In this document: positions 11,707-23,096 of the stretch, in pieces
Numbering within the stretch: position 1 is the first letter of the stretch
Layout of the letters: every line of letters begins with the position of its first letter
Assembly (NCBI RefSeq): GCF_009730915.1
Contig: NC_052476.1
Span: forward strand, 19,263,257-19,327,256
DNA: 64,000 nucleotides
From: Dioscorea cayenensis subsp. rotundata
Taxonomy: Eukaryota; Streptophyta; Magnoliopsida; Dioscoreales; Dioscoreaceae
Reading direction: 5' to 3'
The notes under the pieces: model-generated
The model's database searches: none
Told to the model about the DNA's origin: nothing
The model's input: only the letters and a program-made list of their open reading frames with translations
Position numbers and translations under genes: made by a program

Positions 11707-12491
11707 TTAATTGGCAGGATTAGGCCAAGTCTTAGCTTGAAGTTCGTCAATGGTTTCCTTGCTCAACTGGAAGCCTTGGCAAGAAGATAATCATTAATTG
11801 GAGGCATTGCTCCAAACAAATTGTTAGCATCTATGATCGCACCAGGATTTGGCTGTTGAACGCTACCAATGCAACTGCATTTGAATGCCCATAATTCATA
11901 TTGAAGTGCGTAAGACCTTGAGGGAATACGAAAAACATCACCGGCAGATAAAACCTTCGAGTAGAGTGTATCGTTGGGACTAGAAGAGACAAAACCGGCG
12001 TAAATAGTGCCTTCAAGAACAACAATGATTTCGGTAGCACGAGGATGAGTATGAGGAGGGTTAACTCCTCCAGGAGCATAGTCAATGCGAACCAAGGTAA
12101 GACCAAGAGTGTTCAATCCTGGGAGTTGAAATACTGATGCTGTGGTTATATTAGTACCAAGAGGATTCATTGTGTCAGCAACCTCGTTGAAGCTAGAGAG
12201 AAAGAAATCCTCAGCCGTGACTGTTGCAGGGTTTTTGCACACAAACTCATTCACCAACACTGCATTGCATGCTTGTGTTTGTTAGTATATATCAAGAATA
12301 GAAATTATATATCAAGTTTAATTAATGATATGTGTGTAGAAAAAGATGTATAGTAAAATATGAGCAAGCAATAATGCCTTGAGAAGTAAGATCAGCGACA
12401 CAGAAGTCTTGTAGAGGACTTGGATCAAAAGCAAAGCAAAAGATGAAATTATTGCAAAAGATGCAATAAAGATGAATTTTGCAATGGCCAT
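11707..12491 (-). pseudogene. Germin-like protein pseudogene GLP-A1 (frameshifted)
   Basis: Minus-strand gene with the two-exon GLP plan: exon 1 12491-12378, exon 2 12259-11707. Compared with intact GLP-A2 it has four single-base lesions: a deletion in the signal peptide (about 12440), an insertion after the Gly-Asp-Val of germin box 2 (about 11940), a compensating deletion about 95 bp later, and a deletion near the C-terminus (about 11778). Box 1 ('[11 protein letters not shown]', three of four Mn ligands) is intact, but the box 2 ligand His is read out of frame. The family is secreted, Mn-binding, hexameric cupins with superoxide dismutase or oxalate oxidase activity in some members. All lesions lie at or next to short homopolymers, so sequencing error cannot be fully excluded. 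The intron begins with GC, as in GLP-A2. Confidence 0.88.
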
Positions 12492-12570
12492 TCTTCACAA
12501 CTCTTGTTTGAAAGATCAGTGGAGAGATGATAAGTAGTAGGATGGAGGATATGGGATGGTGTTCATGGGT

Positions 12571-12579
12571 TTATATACT
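12571..12579 (-). promoter_or_regulatory. TATA box of GLP-A1
   Basis: On the minus strand this reads 'agtatataa', about 80 bp upstream of the ATG. The position and surrounding 'tataaaccca' match the TATA region of GLP-A2. Confidence 0.6.
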
Positions 12580-12591
12580 TCTTTTTTGGAG

Positions 12592-13444
12592 GATTATTTA
12601 TTTATTTATTTTTGGAAAAAGATAATAGCAACTTATTAAGCTCTCTAGGGAAATTTATTTTTAATAAATGAATGAAAAATTCATGAAGGTTATAAGCTTA
12701 AGATTCATGTTTGGTGAAATTAATAGCTTTTCAGTTATTACTTTTTTACTGGACAGAGATAGTAATAAAATACATCTTTGTTTGTATATATGATGATTAA
12801 TGAAATACTATTTTATGTAGAAATTTTTCAACATGCATGTTCATAGATACAGCTGCCTCATTATTTGGTAAATTATATACTATAAGTTTAATCTATTCTC
12901 CAATTATTGTGATTTAAAATCATGATCAATTAAATATTTCTTTGGATTAAACTCTTTAATAACAAATTGATCAATGAAATGCTTGTAGTAAGTAAAAAGC
13001 TTTATTTACTTATTATAAAAAATAAACTTATACATGTGTATACGTAACTTATGAGGTTGATCTAGTTATTACATCTATATCATGTAATTCATGATATTGA
13101 TCTAGTTATATTACATTGTAAAATCAAACTTAAACATGTGTACACATAACTTATGATGTAGATCTAGTTATTATATACATCTATATCACGTAATTCATGA
13201 TGTTGATCTACTATTATATGCGTACCACATAATTCATGATGTTGATATAGTTATTATATGTGCATCTAATTCATGATGTTGATCTAGTTATCATGTGTAC
13301 CATAAAATTCATGATGTTGATCTAGTTATTACATGTGTACACATAATTCGTGATGCTGATCAAGGTATAATAGATATTACATGTATACCATGTAATTCAA
13401 GAGATTGATTTAGTTATTACATGTGAACCACTTAATTCATGGAG
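12592..13444. repeat. Upstream region of GLP-A1 with ~40-bp minisatellite
   Basis: No gene. From about 13040 to 13440 roughly ten imperfect copies of a 35-50 bp unit occur: 'aattcatgatgttgatctag' followed by 'ttattacatgtgtacaca'. A related array lies in the same relative place upstream of GLP-A2 (34240-34680), so the array predates the duplication of these genes. Confidence 0.8.
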
Positions 13445-14562
13445 AGGATTTTTAGGGCATCCAATTCTTTTCTTTTCGATGATTCTTGGAGGTGAAGTTA
13501 GGGAAGATAAGAAGCGAATGTAAAACACCTAAGGAGCAATTTCAAGGGGGGATTGGCTCAACATTCAAGGGGATTAAAGATCGTAGCCGTCAAACTCATC
13601 TTAGCGGCATGCGTGGAAGCTTCTCAAAGGGTTTCTTCGGCGATTCTTCATTGGCATAATTGAAAAGGGTGTTTTCATTGATCTCATGTTTCCTCCTATT
13701 ATTTGTATCTTCAATATTTGCCCTCCATTAATTTAGGGCTAATATGTAAATGTTTGGGTGTAGTTGAACTCTAGGGTTTACTTCTTTGACATTGGTTGTT
13801 GGATCTTTCATGCTTTAATTGTTTTCTTAATTGTAATTACTTCTATTTGAATCTAATTGTGTGTTTGAATGCTTAGTTGCTAACGAGGCGAAAGTCCTAG
13901 CTATCATGTATGATGTGCTATGTGATGAGTAGACATACCCAACTATCATAGACATGCCATAATTAGAGGGAATTGTGAGTAAGCCTGGGTATGGGTACTT
14001 TGGAGACTCCGTCTCCCTCAATTCTAACAAGTGAGTTAGCAATCTCTGTGTTCTTTGTAATCATGTGTAGTGGATTTTAAGAGAAATCATATTTTTACTT
14101 TGTATTCGGATTAAGGGTAATCTTTCCCCTTGGGGGAGACTATCTACTTAAGAGATTGTCATTAGCCCACAATAAGGTCTCATAGTGCGATTATGTGGAT
14201 GTCTGTATCAACTCTGCACCTATTCAGTTACTCTTCACCTGAGAAATCAGGGGTTAGTATAATTCTGAAAACCTTTCGGTTCAAATAGGATTTCATATCT
14301 AGATGACCTTTGTCCTACACTTCATAACCCTAGTGGGATGCTATGCCCGAACATCACTTTCTTCTTTGACTTCTATCCCATTATTTCATGTATTTTCTTA
14401 TTTTACTTGTTATTGTTCACACACACACACACAACATTTTATCATTAAGGCTAATATTTGAGTTTAGATTTATTACTAGTATTCACTTTCTTCCATGTGG
14501 ACTGACACTCTGCTTTTAACACATAATTATCACGCGATCGACATACACTTACATCCCTATCA
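13445..14562 (+). mobile_element. LTR of a gypsy-like family, copy 1 (5' truncated)
   Basis: Homologous over about 1.1 kb to 57060-58295 and, inverted, to parts of 41515-43250 and 44630-46091. Shared phrases include 'gccctccattaat', 'gttgaactctagggttta', 'ttgctaacgagg' and the terminal 'cgcgatcgacatacactt...ccctatca'. No internal retroelement coding sequence is attached, so it is a solo or truncated LTR. The ORFs inside it are chance frames. Confidence 0.75.
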
Positions 14563-14634
14563 GCGCAAGTGCATATCCTTAAGATCTCTATTTGGTGAAA
14601 TTACATTTTATGAAATGAAAGTCTTCAAGATTAA

Positions 14635-14643
14635 TTATATAAA
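14635..14643 (+). repeat. Kaonashi-like MULE target duplication, left
   Basis: 'ttatataaa' abuts the element's left end and recurs at 30230-30238. Nine bp is the usual MULE duplication length. The sequence is AT-rich, so a chance match is conceivable, but both copies sit exactly at the element borders. Confidence 0.65.
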
Positions 14644-15336
14644 GTGGAAATTGCCAAAAACCCCTAAGTTTGCCATATTGCCAAAAAAAAACCCCTAATT
14701 TTGCAATCCCCAAAACCCCCTCCCTTTTACACTCCATGATTTTGAAATCCCCAAAGTATGTAACGGTGGTTAACGGAGTGATTTTTAAATTTTATGGACA
14801 AAAATGTCCTTACACGGGAAGTCGTGGCTGCAGCTATTTTGGCGGTGTGAGAGGAAGTGGGGGAGGGGGTTTCTTAGGGCTACAGCCATTTAAGCCGTTT
14901 GCTTGTCTTCTCTCAACTCGCGTCTCCAGCCATTTTTGCACATCCTTTGTAAAATTCAGTTTTTCCCTTGCCACCAGTGTCTAGAAGGAGGAGTCCCGCG
15001 CAAGTATTCGGCATTTCATCAGTTTGCAATCTAAGGTATTGATTATGATTTTATGTTAACTATTCTGTTATAAAAAAACATTTTTCAGTTTTGTTTTGTG
15101 ATTTTGTTTTTATTGGAAGACATTGAAGCCTGCAGGGGGATTTATCGGCTGGGGTTTTGTTAGTCTGCAGGGAGATTTCTTGGCTATGGTTTTGTTTTGT
15201 TTTACATTTTCGTCTGTGTACACGATCGAAATAGTTTTTCAATTGTTGTGATTTGTGTAATGTTTATAATATTTCCGCTTAACAATTTGTGAATACGGCT
15301 GGCTGAATGTGCTATTATTGTCGCAGGCTTGTGATT

Positions 15337-18300
15337 ATGGCAGTCAATCTAGTTAATGGGCGATGCTACTTAACACCGGTAGTGGAGATCGTGGCTGAAT
15401 TAAAAGTTCACATGATCCCTCGACACTGGGAGATCATCCGAAGGACAATGTTTGCAGCATTCACTGAGTTGGAAGCTGTATTCCAAGAGCGAGGCCTTCT
15501 TGATTCTCTGTTGCAAAGGTACGATAGCTGCACCAATAAATTCAGGATCGGGGAAAGCATGCTGACTTTCAGGCCTGAAGATGTGGCTCTCGTTCTTGGT
15601 CTACGTTGCGATGGAGACGCAGTCGTGTTTCAGAAGAAAAAAACACGCTCAGCTTTCGAAGAGAGGTTTTTATCCAAAACCTACGAGAGACACAGAGACT
15701 CCATCAGGAGCACTCTTCAGCAACTCATTAGACGGAGGGGAGAAGAAGAAAATTTTGCGAAACTACTAATGGTGTATCTCATGGGTATAATCTTCTTCCC
15801 AAATACCTCTTGTTCGGTTCCTAATTGGATCGTTGATTATGTCGATAATCTACCTGGCATGGGGCGATACGCATGGGCGCAGGCGATGCACAAGTGGCTT
15901 ATAGAGGACATTCCACAAGCAGCCGCTCGAGTGCATGCTAGATACACGGGGAAGAAGATAAACACAGGGTATATTAAGGGTTGCACGGTTGTGCTTAACA
16001 TCTGGTTTTACGAGCTGACTGAAAATGGAAAGAAAGTCCGTTTCGACAAGATCCCAAGGATGTTATGCTACAGTGAAAATACTTACCGGAAAAAGGCCAC
16101 GATAGAAACCAGTTTGTCATCTCTCGAAGGAAAAGAAGTAACAAATCATGAACAATGTTTTTAACAGTAGACATCAATGTTTAAACAAATTATTTACCGT
16201 TTAACTTTGTTTATTTACCGTTTAAAAAGTATTCTTCAATGTTTAAAACTTTTGTTCTATGTTTACGTTTATGTTATAATGTTTAAATATATAAGTTCAA
16301 TGTTTAACTATAGTTTTTATTGTTTAAACTGAATGATTTCGCTAAATTGTTTGGTTTCCACATGTTAGTTTCCTGAGCTGGTTCCGGCGAATGCTGATGA
16401 AGATATATTTGTTCGGACCAACCATCGGTTCGATGCTATTGCTCCGGAATCACTTGCTCGAAGGCAAGATGAGAGGGCAACCTCTTCCATGCGCGCTCGA
16501 CGCCGGGGAAGCCCTCCCCTACCCCGCCAAATTGCAACAGCCCCACCGACGACGACATCGACGGTCCCCCGATCATGGCGGCCCCCGACCGTGGCGGCGC
16601 CCCCGACGGCACTAGCCGAGGATGTCACTACAACTCTTATGCAGGCTTGCCTGATATTGATGACCGAGTTCCCTCGGCTTGTCGCTCGGGTTGAGGCATT
16701 GGAAGGCTAGTCCCAATTGACTGCGTCATACCTCCAAACAAATGAAGCATCCGGGGCAGACGTGGCATCGGATTTCGATGACGACGACATCATCGGGGAG
16801 GCCATTCGAAAACGGCCTCATTCAAAGAAGCTTGCGAAAAAAAGGAAAACAATAATGCCTCCGTCTCCACCACCGGCTAATGATGAAACAATAACAGCAC
16901 CATCGGCAGCTGATGATGTTACCGTTAATGACATGGCCATCACGGTGTAGATCGCAGATGATGTTGCCATTGCTACGGTTGATAAGATCAATGACTCTGT
17001 CATGAACCAGGTGGAACGGGCGGCTGACAATGCGGCATCAAAGATGGACACAATCCCTGAAGAACAAGAATCAGCTAACATTGTGTCTCCCATTAATGTT
17101 GTTGCCGTGGCCACGGTTGAGAAGCTCGTTGACTCTATTGTCAACAAAATCATAGTCACGGTGGAACCAATGGCCTACATTACCGCATCGAAGGCAGACA
17201 CAATCCCACAACAACAAGAAGCATGTAAGGATATGTCTCCGCTTGATGTTGTCATCGTACCAGCATCGAAGGAAGATGATGCTGGTGCTAAACACCGACA
17301 ACCGTCAACAACACTATAGCATGATGATCCCAAAGCAGCTGTTGACGAGGATCAAGGGAATACCGCCAAAATGACCACGAGAGAGAAGATCAATGCCAAT
17401 CAAAAATTAGAAGAAGTTCGGAAAGTCTTTATTCCGAAGAAGAAAAAATACGTTGGCCAATCGTGCCTCAACAAGTACGAACAGGAGTTGATAAGGATCT
17501 TCCTCAACTGACCTATGGACAAGTAAGTTTTAAGTTTTTATGGTGTTCTTTAAACTATTACATGTTACCCTTTAAGTTATATATTTAACGTTTAACTATT
17601 CCAGATAGAATTTAAACTATTATATTTTACCATTTAATTTATATAGTAACCGTTTAAATATTCGACATAGAATTTAAACGGTTGATGTATCAGTTAAATA
17701 TTTACAATATTGTTTACATATCTCTGTTACTGTTTAACCGCATCACTGTCGTCTGGAAGAATGACTCTGTCAGCCTCACACGGTCCAGGTTATTCGATCT
17801 GCTTGAGGGGAAGGAGATGGTCACAGACGATGTGATGGACGCTTTCATAGTATAATCCAAAATTCGGTGACGATAGTGTCATATCGTTATAAGAAGCGCG
17901 CCTCCATCACATGACCACTAGCGTTGTTTATGTCAATGCAGGAAGACGCACATGATACCACTATGGCTATGATCGGAGATGCCGCGTGCAACTTGCATGA
18001 TGTTGAAATTGTCATCCTCCCAATAATTATGAATGGCCACTTCTATGTCATCATCCTTGACAATGACAAATAAGAATACATGCATTATTCTTCATGCCAA
18101 AGCAAAGAATACGATAAAGACGCGCTAGACATGGTAAGTGCTTTAATAATTTGTGTTTGAGTTATAGTGTTTGGTAAATAACTGGTATTCTAATATCAAC
18201 TTGTGTACCTCCACAGCGGAATCTATTCGACCTTTGTATCGACATGGAGTTCGGCGAGTCGGCGACCGCAAAGTACCCACTTGTTCATGACACTGAAACC

Positions 18301-18498
18301 CCACGACAAAAACAAGGAAGTGTCGACTGCGCCGTCTATGTGATGTTGTTTATCAAGCAGTTACTCGCAGATGAGAAGCTACAGCTACCGCAGACAGATG
18401 TCCCTTATCTGCGATTAAAATATTTTTCCCGCATACTTAAGAAGTGGAGGGCAGCCGGCATCACTACCAAAGGGGAGTGTTCGAAAGCGGGTTCATAG
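15337..18498 (+). pseudogene. DUF1985/PMD-like and Ulp1 (C48) protease gene of the MULE
   Basis: Exon 1 (15337-16137, after a possible 5'-UTR intron ending 'gtcgcag' at 15326) encodes a plant-mobile-domain/DUF1985-like segment ('FRPEDVALVLGL', 'YAWAQAMHKWL'). Exon 2 (16369-17522) is one continuous frame, Ala/Asp/Lys-rich and probably disordered, interrupted by stops at 16708, 16948, 17317 and 17509. Exon 3 (about 17730-18133) carries the protease His in 'NGHFYVIILDND'. Exon 4 (18217-18498) carries 'KQGSVDCAVYVM' with the catalytic Gln and Cys of Ulp1-type SUMO proteases. Two more stops and a small deletion lie in exon 3. Ulp1-like proteins cleave SUMO or related tags; their role in these transposons is not established. 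All clear premature stops are one C-to-T change from CAG, CGA or CAA. Confidence 0.82.
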
Positions 18499-18889
18499 AA
18501 TACGTTGTCTTAGTTTCAAATGTAAACCAGTTTAAATTCAATTCATTGTTTTCGAAGAACATGACAAATTTTGTCAATGTAAATTTACATGTATCTATAT
18601 TTATATACTTGACTCTTTTTTTAACCTTCCGGTATCATTGTTTAACTTGCACTTTTATTGTTTAATTTTAAGTTTAATTGTTTAACTATCAATGTCATTG
18701 TTTAAATATCCATGTTACAGTTTAAGAAGAACTAGTCACTTGTAAAAATAACTATTTAATGTTTAAAATAATAATGTCTCTATTTAAATACATGTGTTAA
18801 CTATAAGAATAAGGTTTTCTCTGTTTAAAAATGAAGAGTTGGCACACAATTAAGTTTGTTTCTTTTTAAAAATCAGCTGTTTTACAATG
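18499..18889. repeat. GTTTAA-rich spacer between convergent MULE genes
   Basis: No gene. 'tgtttaa'/'gtttaaa' recurs every 15-40 bases. Similar bursts occur in the introns at 16150-16340 and 17530-17740 and at 25690-25800, 27120-27300 and 28080-28870. Confidence 0.6.
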
Positions 18890-19225
18890 GATAGTAGGCG
18901 ATAGTTTCATTGCAAGATCTGCGATTGTGACCGAAGCCGTGGCAACGGCTGCAACGTAACTCGCGGACCTCAAAGACTTGTGACTCGATCCTCTTTCGCC
19001 TAGGATGCCCAGGTTGTCTTCTCGTCACAGGCGGTCATAGACGCAGTTCACGATTTCCGTTCGTAGGCTTGTCATCGTCGGGTATGGGGAATATAGCTTC
19101 CTTATATGCCAGTTTGTAATTATCGATGGTGAAGTAACCACTAATAAATCGATGAACGTTGGTCTCTGTCTGCATTATTCCAGTGCAAGCGTGTTTACAC
19201 GGGATACCATAAACTTGCCACCTGC
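18890..19225 (-). pseudogene. 3' part of MULE transposase: SWIM remainder and zinc knuckle
   Basis: The minus strand continues the transposase from 25448 after the CACTA insertion. 'GGTGGCAAGTTTATGG' encodes W-Q-V-Y-G-I-P-C-K-H, the second half of the SWIM finger, followed by about 60 residues of conserved tail and a CCHC knuckle ('CSRCHGFGHNRRSC'). One in-frame stop lies between the two. Removing the insertion restores an unbroken CxC...CxH SWIM motif with the codon CGC-AGG spanning the junction, which proves that both pieces were one gene. Confidence 0.85.
19223..19225 (+). repeat. CACTA target duplication TGC, left
   Basis: 'tgc' precedes the CACTACAAG terminus and is repeated at 25445-25447. 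Three bp is the expected CACTA duplication length. Confidence 0.88.
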
Positions 19226-19369
19226 CACTACAAGAAAGTTACAATTTAAAAACAGAATATTAGAAACGGAATTTATTCTGTTTAAACTTGCAACAGATTA
19301 GCAACGGAATAACAATCGTTTTAAATATAATTTTAATAACAAAGGCTTACAAACGGCCATTTAAAAATA

Positions 19370-19830
19370 TGATTTATTAAAATTTTAAAAAATATCCGTT
19401 TCTAATCGGTTTCTAATAGAAAGTGACTAAAAACGGATTTAAAAATTAATATATTATTTAAATATCATTAAATATTAAAAAAAATATCCGTTTCTAATCC
19501 GTTTCTATTAGAAAGGGACTAGAAACGTATTTAAAAATTAATATATTATTTAAATATTATTAAATATTAAAAAAATATCCGTTTCTAATCCGTTTCTAAT
19601 AAAAAGGACTAGAAACGGATTTAAAAATTAATATATTATTTAAATATCATTAAATATTAAAAAATATCCGTTTCTAATCCGTTTCTATTAGAAAGGGACT
19701 AGAAACGGATTTAAAAATTAATATATTATTCAAATATCATTAAATATTAAAAAACTATCTGTTTCTAATCCGTTTCTAATAAAAAGGGACTAGAAATGGA
19801 TTTAAAAATTAATATATTATTACTTGCTAT
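19370..19830 (+). repeat. CACTA left subterminal array, 5 x ~91 bp
   Basis: The phrase 'gactagaaacggatttaaaa' recurs near 19427, 19518, 19609, 19698 and 19789, a period of about 91 bp. Each unit includes paired 'ccgtttcta' motifs in both orientations. Subterminal repeats of CACTA elements are transposase-binding regions in characterised members. Confidence 0.88.
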
Positions 19831-20154
19831 TAATGTCATGTTATCATCTCAAATAATTAATACTTATTCAATCCAGTTCACATGAGAAATTATTTATATC
19901 GAAGTATTGAAATATTTGAAATGATTATAATTAGTTTAGGCTAAATTTTATCATATTTGATAAACTTTAGTTTTTTCTTTCATAGAGTCTTATAAAATCA
20001 TGTGCAAAATTATATATAAATAAATAAATTTAAAAAACTGTTTGATAAGTTAATCTTATGTCAAATAAAAATCTCTTCTCATTAATTAATGAAGAATAAT
20101 AAGGTTGGAATGAACTCAGGTCATCTTAGAATGACTCCTATCAAACGGTCTTGT

Positions 20155-20602
20155 TTCCTCCGATGAAATCCCAGCAAATCTCGTCCATTGATTTTGCCGT
20201 GTGGTGGAAAATACAAGTAAAGCTTGCTTCTCTTCTTCTTTTAGCCACTCTTCAATCGATCCCTCGAAGTATCCCCACCGCCGTGCTGCCGCCGCTGCGC
20301 ATCTCCCTCTCCTTGCTTATCTCCGGCGTGTTCTTCTTTGTCGGTGCCATTGGGATCGTCTTCGCCATTATCGTGCTCCTTCACCCCCCGCGGACTGTGC
20401 AGGTTTCGGTGTTCCAGTGTGGGAGAGCTGAGGACACGCTTAGGAACTTCCGGTCGAGATCTAGCGTTGGTGGTGGTGCTGGGTTGGAGGATCGACCGAA
20501 GCTGCTGGGCTTCGTCGGGGTGCAGACGGGGATTGGATCCGCTGATCGTCGGGCTGCGCTTCGGAGCACTTGGTTCCCTTCCGATCCGGAGGCTCTAACT
20601 CG
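20155..20602 (+). pseudogene. Captured exon 1 of beta-1,3-galactosyltransferase-like gene
   Basis: The open frame from 20151 includes a hydrophobic membrane anchor (residues about 48-75) typical of type II Golgi glycosyltransferases. Then comes the conserved start of the galactosyltransferase domain: 'KLLGFVGVQTG', 'DRRAALRSTWFPSDPEAL'. This matches my memory of plant B3GALT proteins of the 12-14 type. The exon ends at 20602 before 'gtactt'. The catalytic part (DxD motif) is absent, so enzyme activity is impossible. GC-rich composition contrasts with the surrounding transposon. The fragment is a transduplicated host exon; the true N-terminus of the donor gene may lie slightly downstream of 20155. 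Confidence 0.8.
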
Positions 20603-21051
20603 GTACTTTTTCTTCTTATTCTTCTTCTTCAATGCTTTGATTTTGATTTTTCGAGTTAGAGATCTCAACGAATTTAATGTGAATACATGGTTTGATTTTG
20701 ATTTTTCGAGTTAGGCTCTAGCTCTAGTATCTTTGAGGAGTTCGATCATTGAGGGAATTTTAGGGTTCTCATTCCTAGTGCTTGATTTTTCAATTGAAGA
20801 GGTGAGAATCCTAGTTCCCACCCTGCCTTTTTTTCCTCTCAAGTTGTTTGATGGATTGAAAACCTAATTAGATACCAGTTTCTCCGAGCTTAAATAGCTA
20901 TAGAAAGCTAGAGTTGATGTGATTAGTACTATTGTAGAATTCTTGGTTGCTGGTTTGTTTCTTATTTTAGTATATTTTCTATTCGTGGATATATTGAAAT
21001 TTGGGTATTGGTAATATTCTTCTGATGATTATTTGTTTTTCCTTTTAATAG

Positions 21052-21170
21052 AACTAAGGCTGATCCTGTTATTCTGGCTGAGTATGTGGTGGCATTACTG
21101 AGGAATGACAAGCCCAAAAAGGAACTGCAGAAGCTGTGCGCCGATAGCTTGGTTGAGTTTCTGGGGCCGA
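21052..21170 (+). pseudogene. Captured exon of RBM26/27-like RNA-binding protein gene
   Basis: A 119-bp exon bounded by 'ttttaatag' and 'gtatgtt' encodes 39 residues with 'ADPVILAEYVVALLRNDKP' and 'ELQKLCADSLVEFLG'. This resembles the N-terminal PWI-like fold of RBM26/27-type CCCH/RRM proteins. It was recognised from memory of the family and not by search. It lies 449 bp downstream of the galactosyltransferase-like exon on the same strand. The phases fit: exon one leaves two bases (CG) and this exon supplies one (A), so splicing would give an in-frame fusion. Confidence 0.68.
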
Positions 21171-22323
21171 GTATGTTCATTCTTGCCTCTTGTATTATAG
21201 GCTTCTTAGGTATTTTACTGTTTTACATCTAATGCTTGTGCTATTTGTACATGCTCCTTTTCTCCTTATATTCGTACTTGGGGTGCCCAGTTAATTGCTT
21301 CTTTTGTCTAAAGATTGTTGTGTGATGAAATTGGAACCAATGAAGATCTCACTGTCGTTATCTAAAACCAATGATCTTTATTTGTTGCGTACTATGTAGA
21401 ATTGATTGCTTGGCTGAGTATGTGTCTTTTTGCCTTGTGCATTATATTCATCTTTATGACTTATATTGTTTTAAAGGCATGCTTGTTGATCAATATCATA
21501 GAGAATTTTGTGGTTTACTGAAAATTCTGAATCATTATGGTTTTCCAAAAGCAAATAACTTTGAAATCTTATGCTTGTGCTACTTGTACGTTTTCCTTTT
21601 CTCATATTCGGCATGTTCAGTCAATAGCTTCTTCTGTATATGGACTGTCTTGTGATAAAATTAGAATCGACGTAGATCTTGCAATTATTGTCTTAAACCA
21701 ATGATCTTTACTTGTTGTTTTGACTATTTTGCATAGATAGCTTGGTTGGATTTTTAGGTTCAAGCATGTCCATTCTTGCCCAAATGCATTATCAACCTTA
21801 TATATACTTCTATTTATGGCATGTAATTAGTGATAGCTCGGAGGCATTGATCTCCACCTGGAGAGCTGATGTTTTACATACAACTCAGAATATGCTAACC
21901 TAGATTTTTTTTTTCTACTTCCGGATTCGTATGTCTTGTGCATGAAAATAAAAAAAGAAAGAGAATCATTCATGGAAAAGTGACATATATGTTTTACACT
22001 GGTTTCACTGGTTGGAGGTGCAGAGGATACAACTATATCACTGGTTGGAATTTTTAATTTTTCACAAAATACTTGGGATGAGTTATGATAATCTCTGAAA
22101 TATATTTTTTCATGACATCATGCATAGTGCCTCTCTAAGCTATGAAGTAAGAATTGTCACAATTATTTTTAACCCTCTCAAAGAACTTTTAAGGCAAATT
22201 ATCCATCATGTTGTTGTCAAAAGCAAGCACACTTTCATGTGGGAATTTCCAGCCATGGTGAGTGCAATATAAATAAATTATCCGTCCTTCAACTTATATA
22301 TGCAAATTATATAAGCTTCTAAC

Positions 22324-22670
22324 CTGCCGTGGAATGAACCAACGAGAACCAAAATAATGCTGAAGGAGAAGAATACATGCCTGCAATCCCATGAAGACTC
22401 CCAAAAATATACACCAGCTTTGATTGACCTCAATACCCATGAAGTTACTAGGGCATCCAAATATGTAGAGTGGAATTGCAAGTCTTGTGAGGGTCATGCC
22501 TAATATATAATGAGGATGCAATGGTTTTCTTGTATCCCGAATGACATTGGTGATAATTTGGGGTATCCAGAAAGAGTACATCAAGAATAAGATGGGGCAC
22601 AAAAAGTTGTGCAATTCATACATGATAAGAATTCCTCCTAGAAGAATGCCATTTGCAAAGTTCAAGTCTC
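22324..22670 (-). pseudogene. Captured exon of FLYING SAUCER-type transmembrane E3 ligase
   Basis: On the minus strand an uninterrupted frame reads 'MYSFWIPQIITNVIRDTRKP', 'HPHYILGMTLTRLAIPLY' and 'LLLQHYFGSRWFIPRQ', then 'gttag' as a splice donor at 22323. This is the conserved multi-membrane core of plant FLY1/FLY2-like (Tul1-related) E3 ubiquitin ligases of the endomembrane system, which in Arabidopsis influence pectin methylesterification. The RING domain is not present. Similarity seems to start near 22670, and upstream sequence is degraded. It is on the opposite strand to the other two captured fragments, so it was acquired separately or inverted. Confidence 0.75.
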
Positions 22671-23096
22671 AGTTAAATATATCAGTTAACCACAATAATG
22701 AAGGGAATAGCAACAACCAGATACGGGAGAGAAGAAGGTCGTTCAGGTGAACTGAGAAAAAAACCCCAAGTGTTTGATGAAATGCCTGGGTTTTCTCAGT
22801 TCAGTCAAGAGGTCAAACAGACAAGTGAAGAGAAAAGGTTTTCTCTGGGCCAACCAAAAACTAGCACTACTCTTGCATTTATATATTAAATATTACAACT
22901 TAGCAGACAAAAGAGTTAACACCCATTGGTTAACACACAATCTGGCTTCCCATTGGCTGTTTAAAAACCTTAAAGTAAACTGGCATTGGGTGTACACTAA
23001 CACCCATAGATATTCTAATATAATACTCATTCTTCTCCAAAACACAAGTCTTCAACTGCTTCACCTACTGACCAGCCAACCATACTCATCTCCTTA

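Noticed and set aside
13020-13440. CRISPR-like array
   Set aside because: The units are imperfect, contiguous and without unique spacers, and this is a plant nuclear genome; it is a minisatellite.
20381-20668. Antisense frames over the galactosyltransferase-like exon
   Set aside because: They are shadows of the GC-rich captured exon; the sense frame matches a known family.
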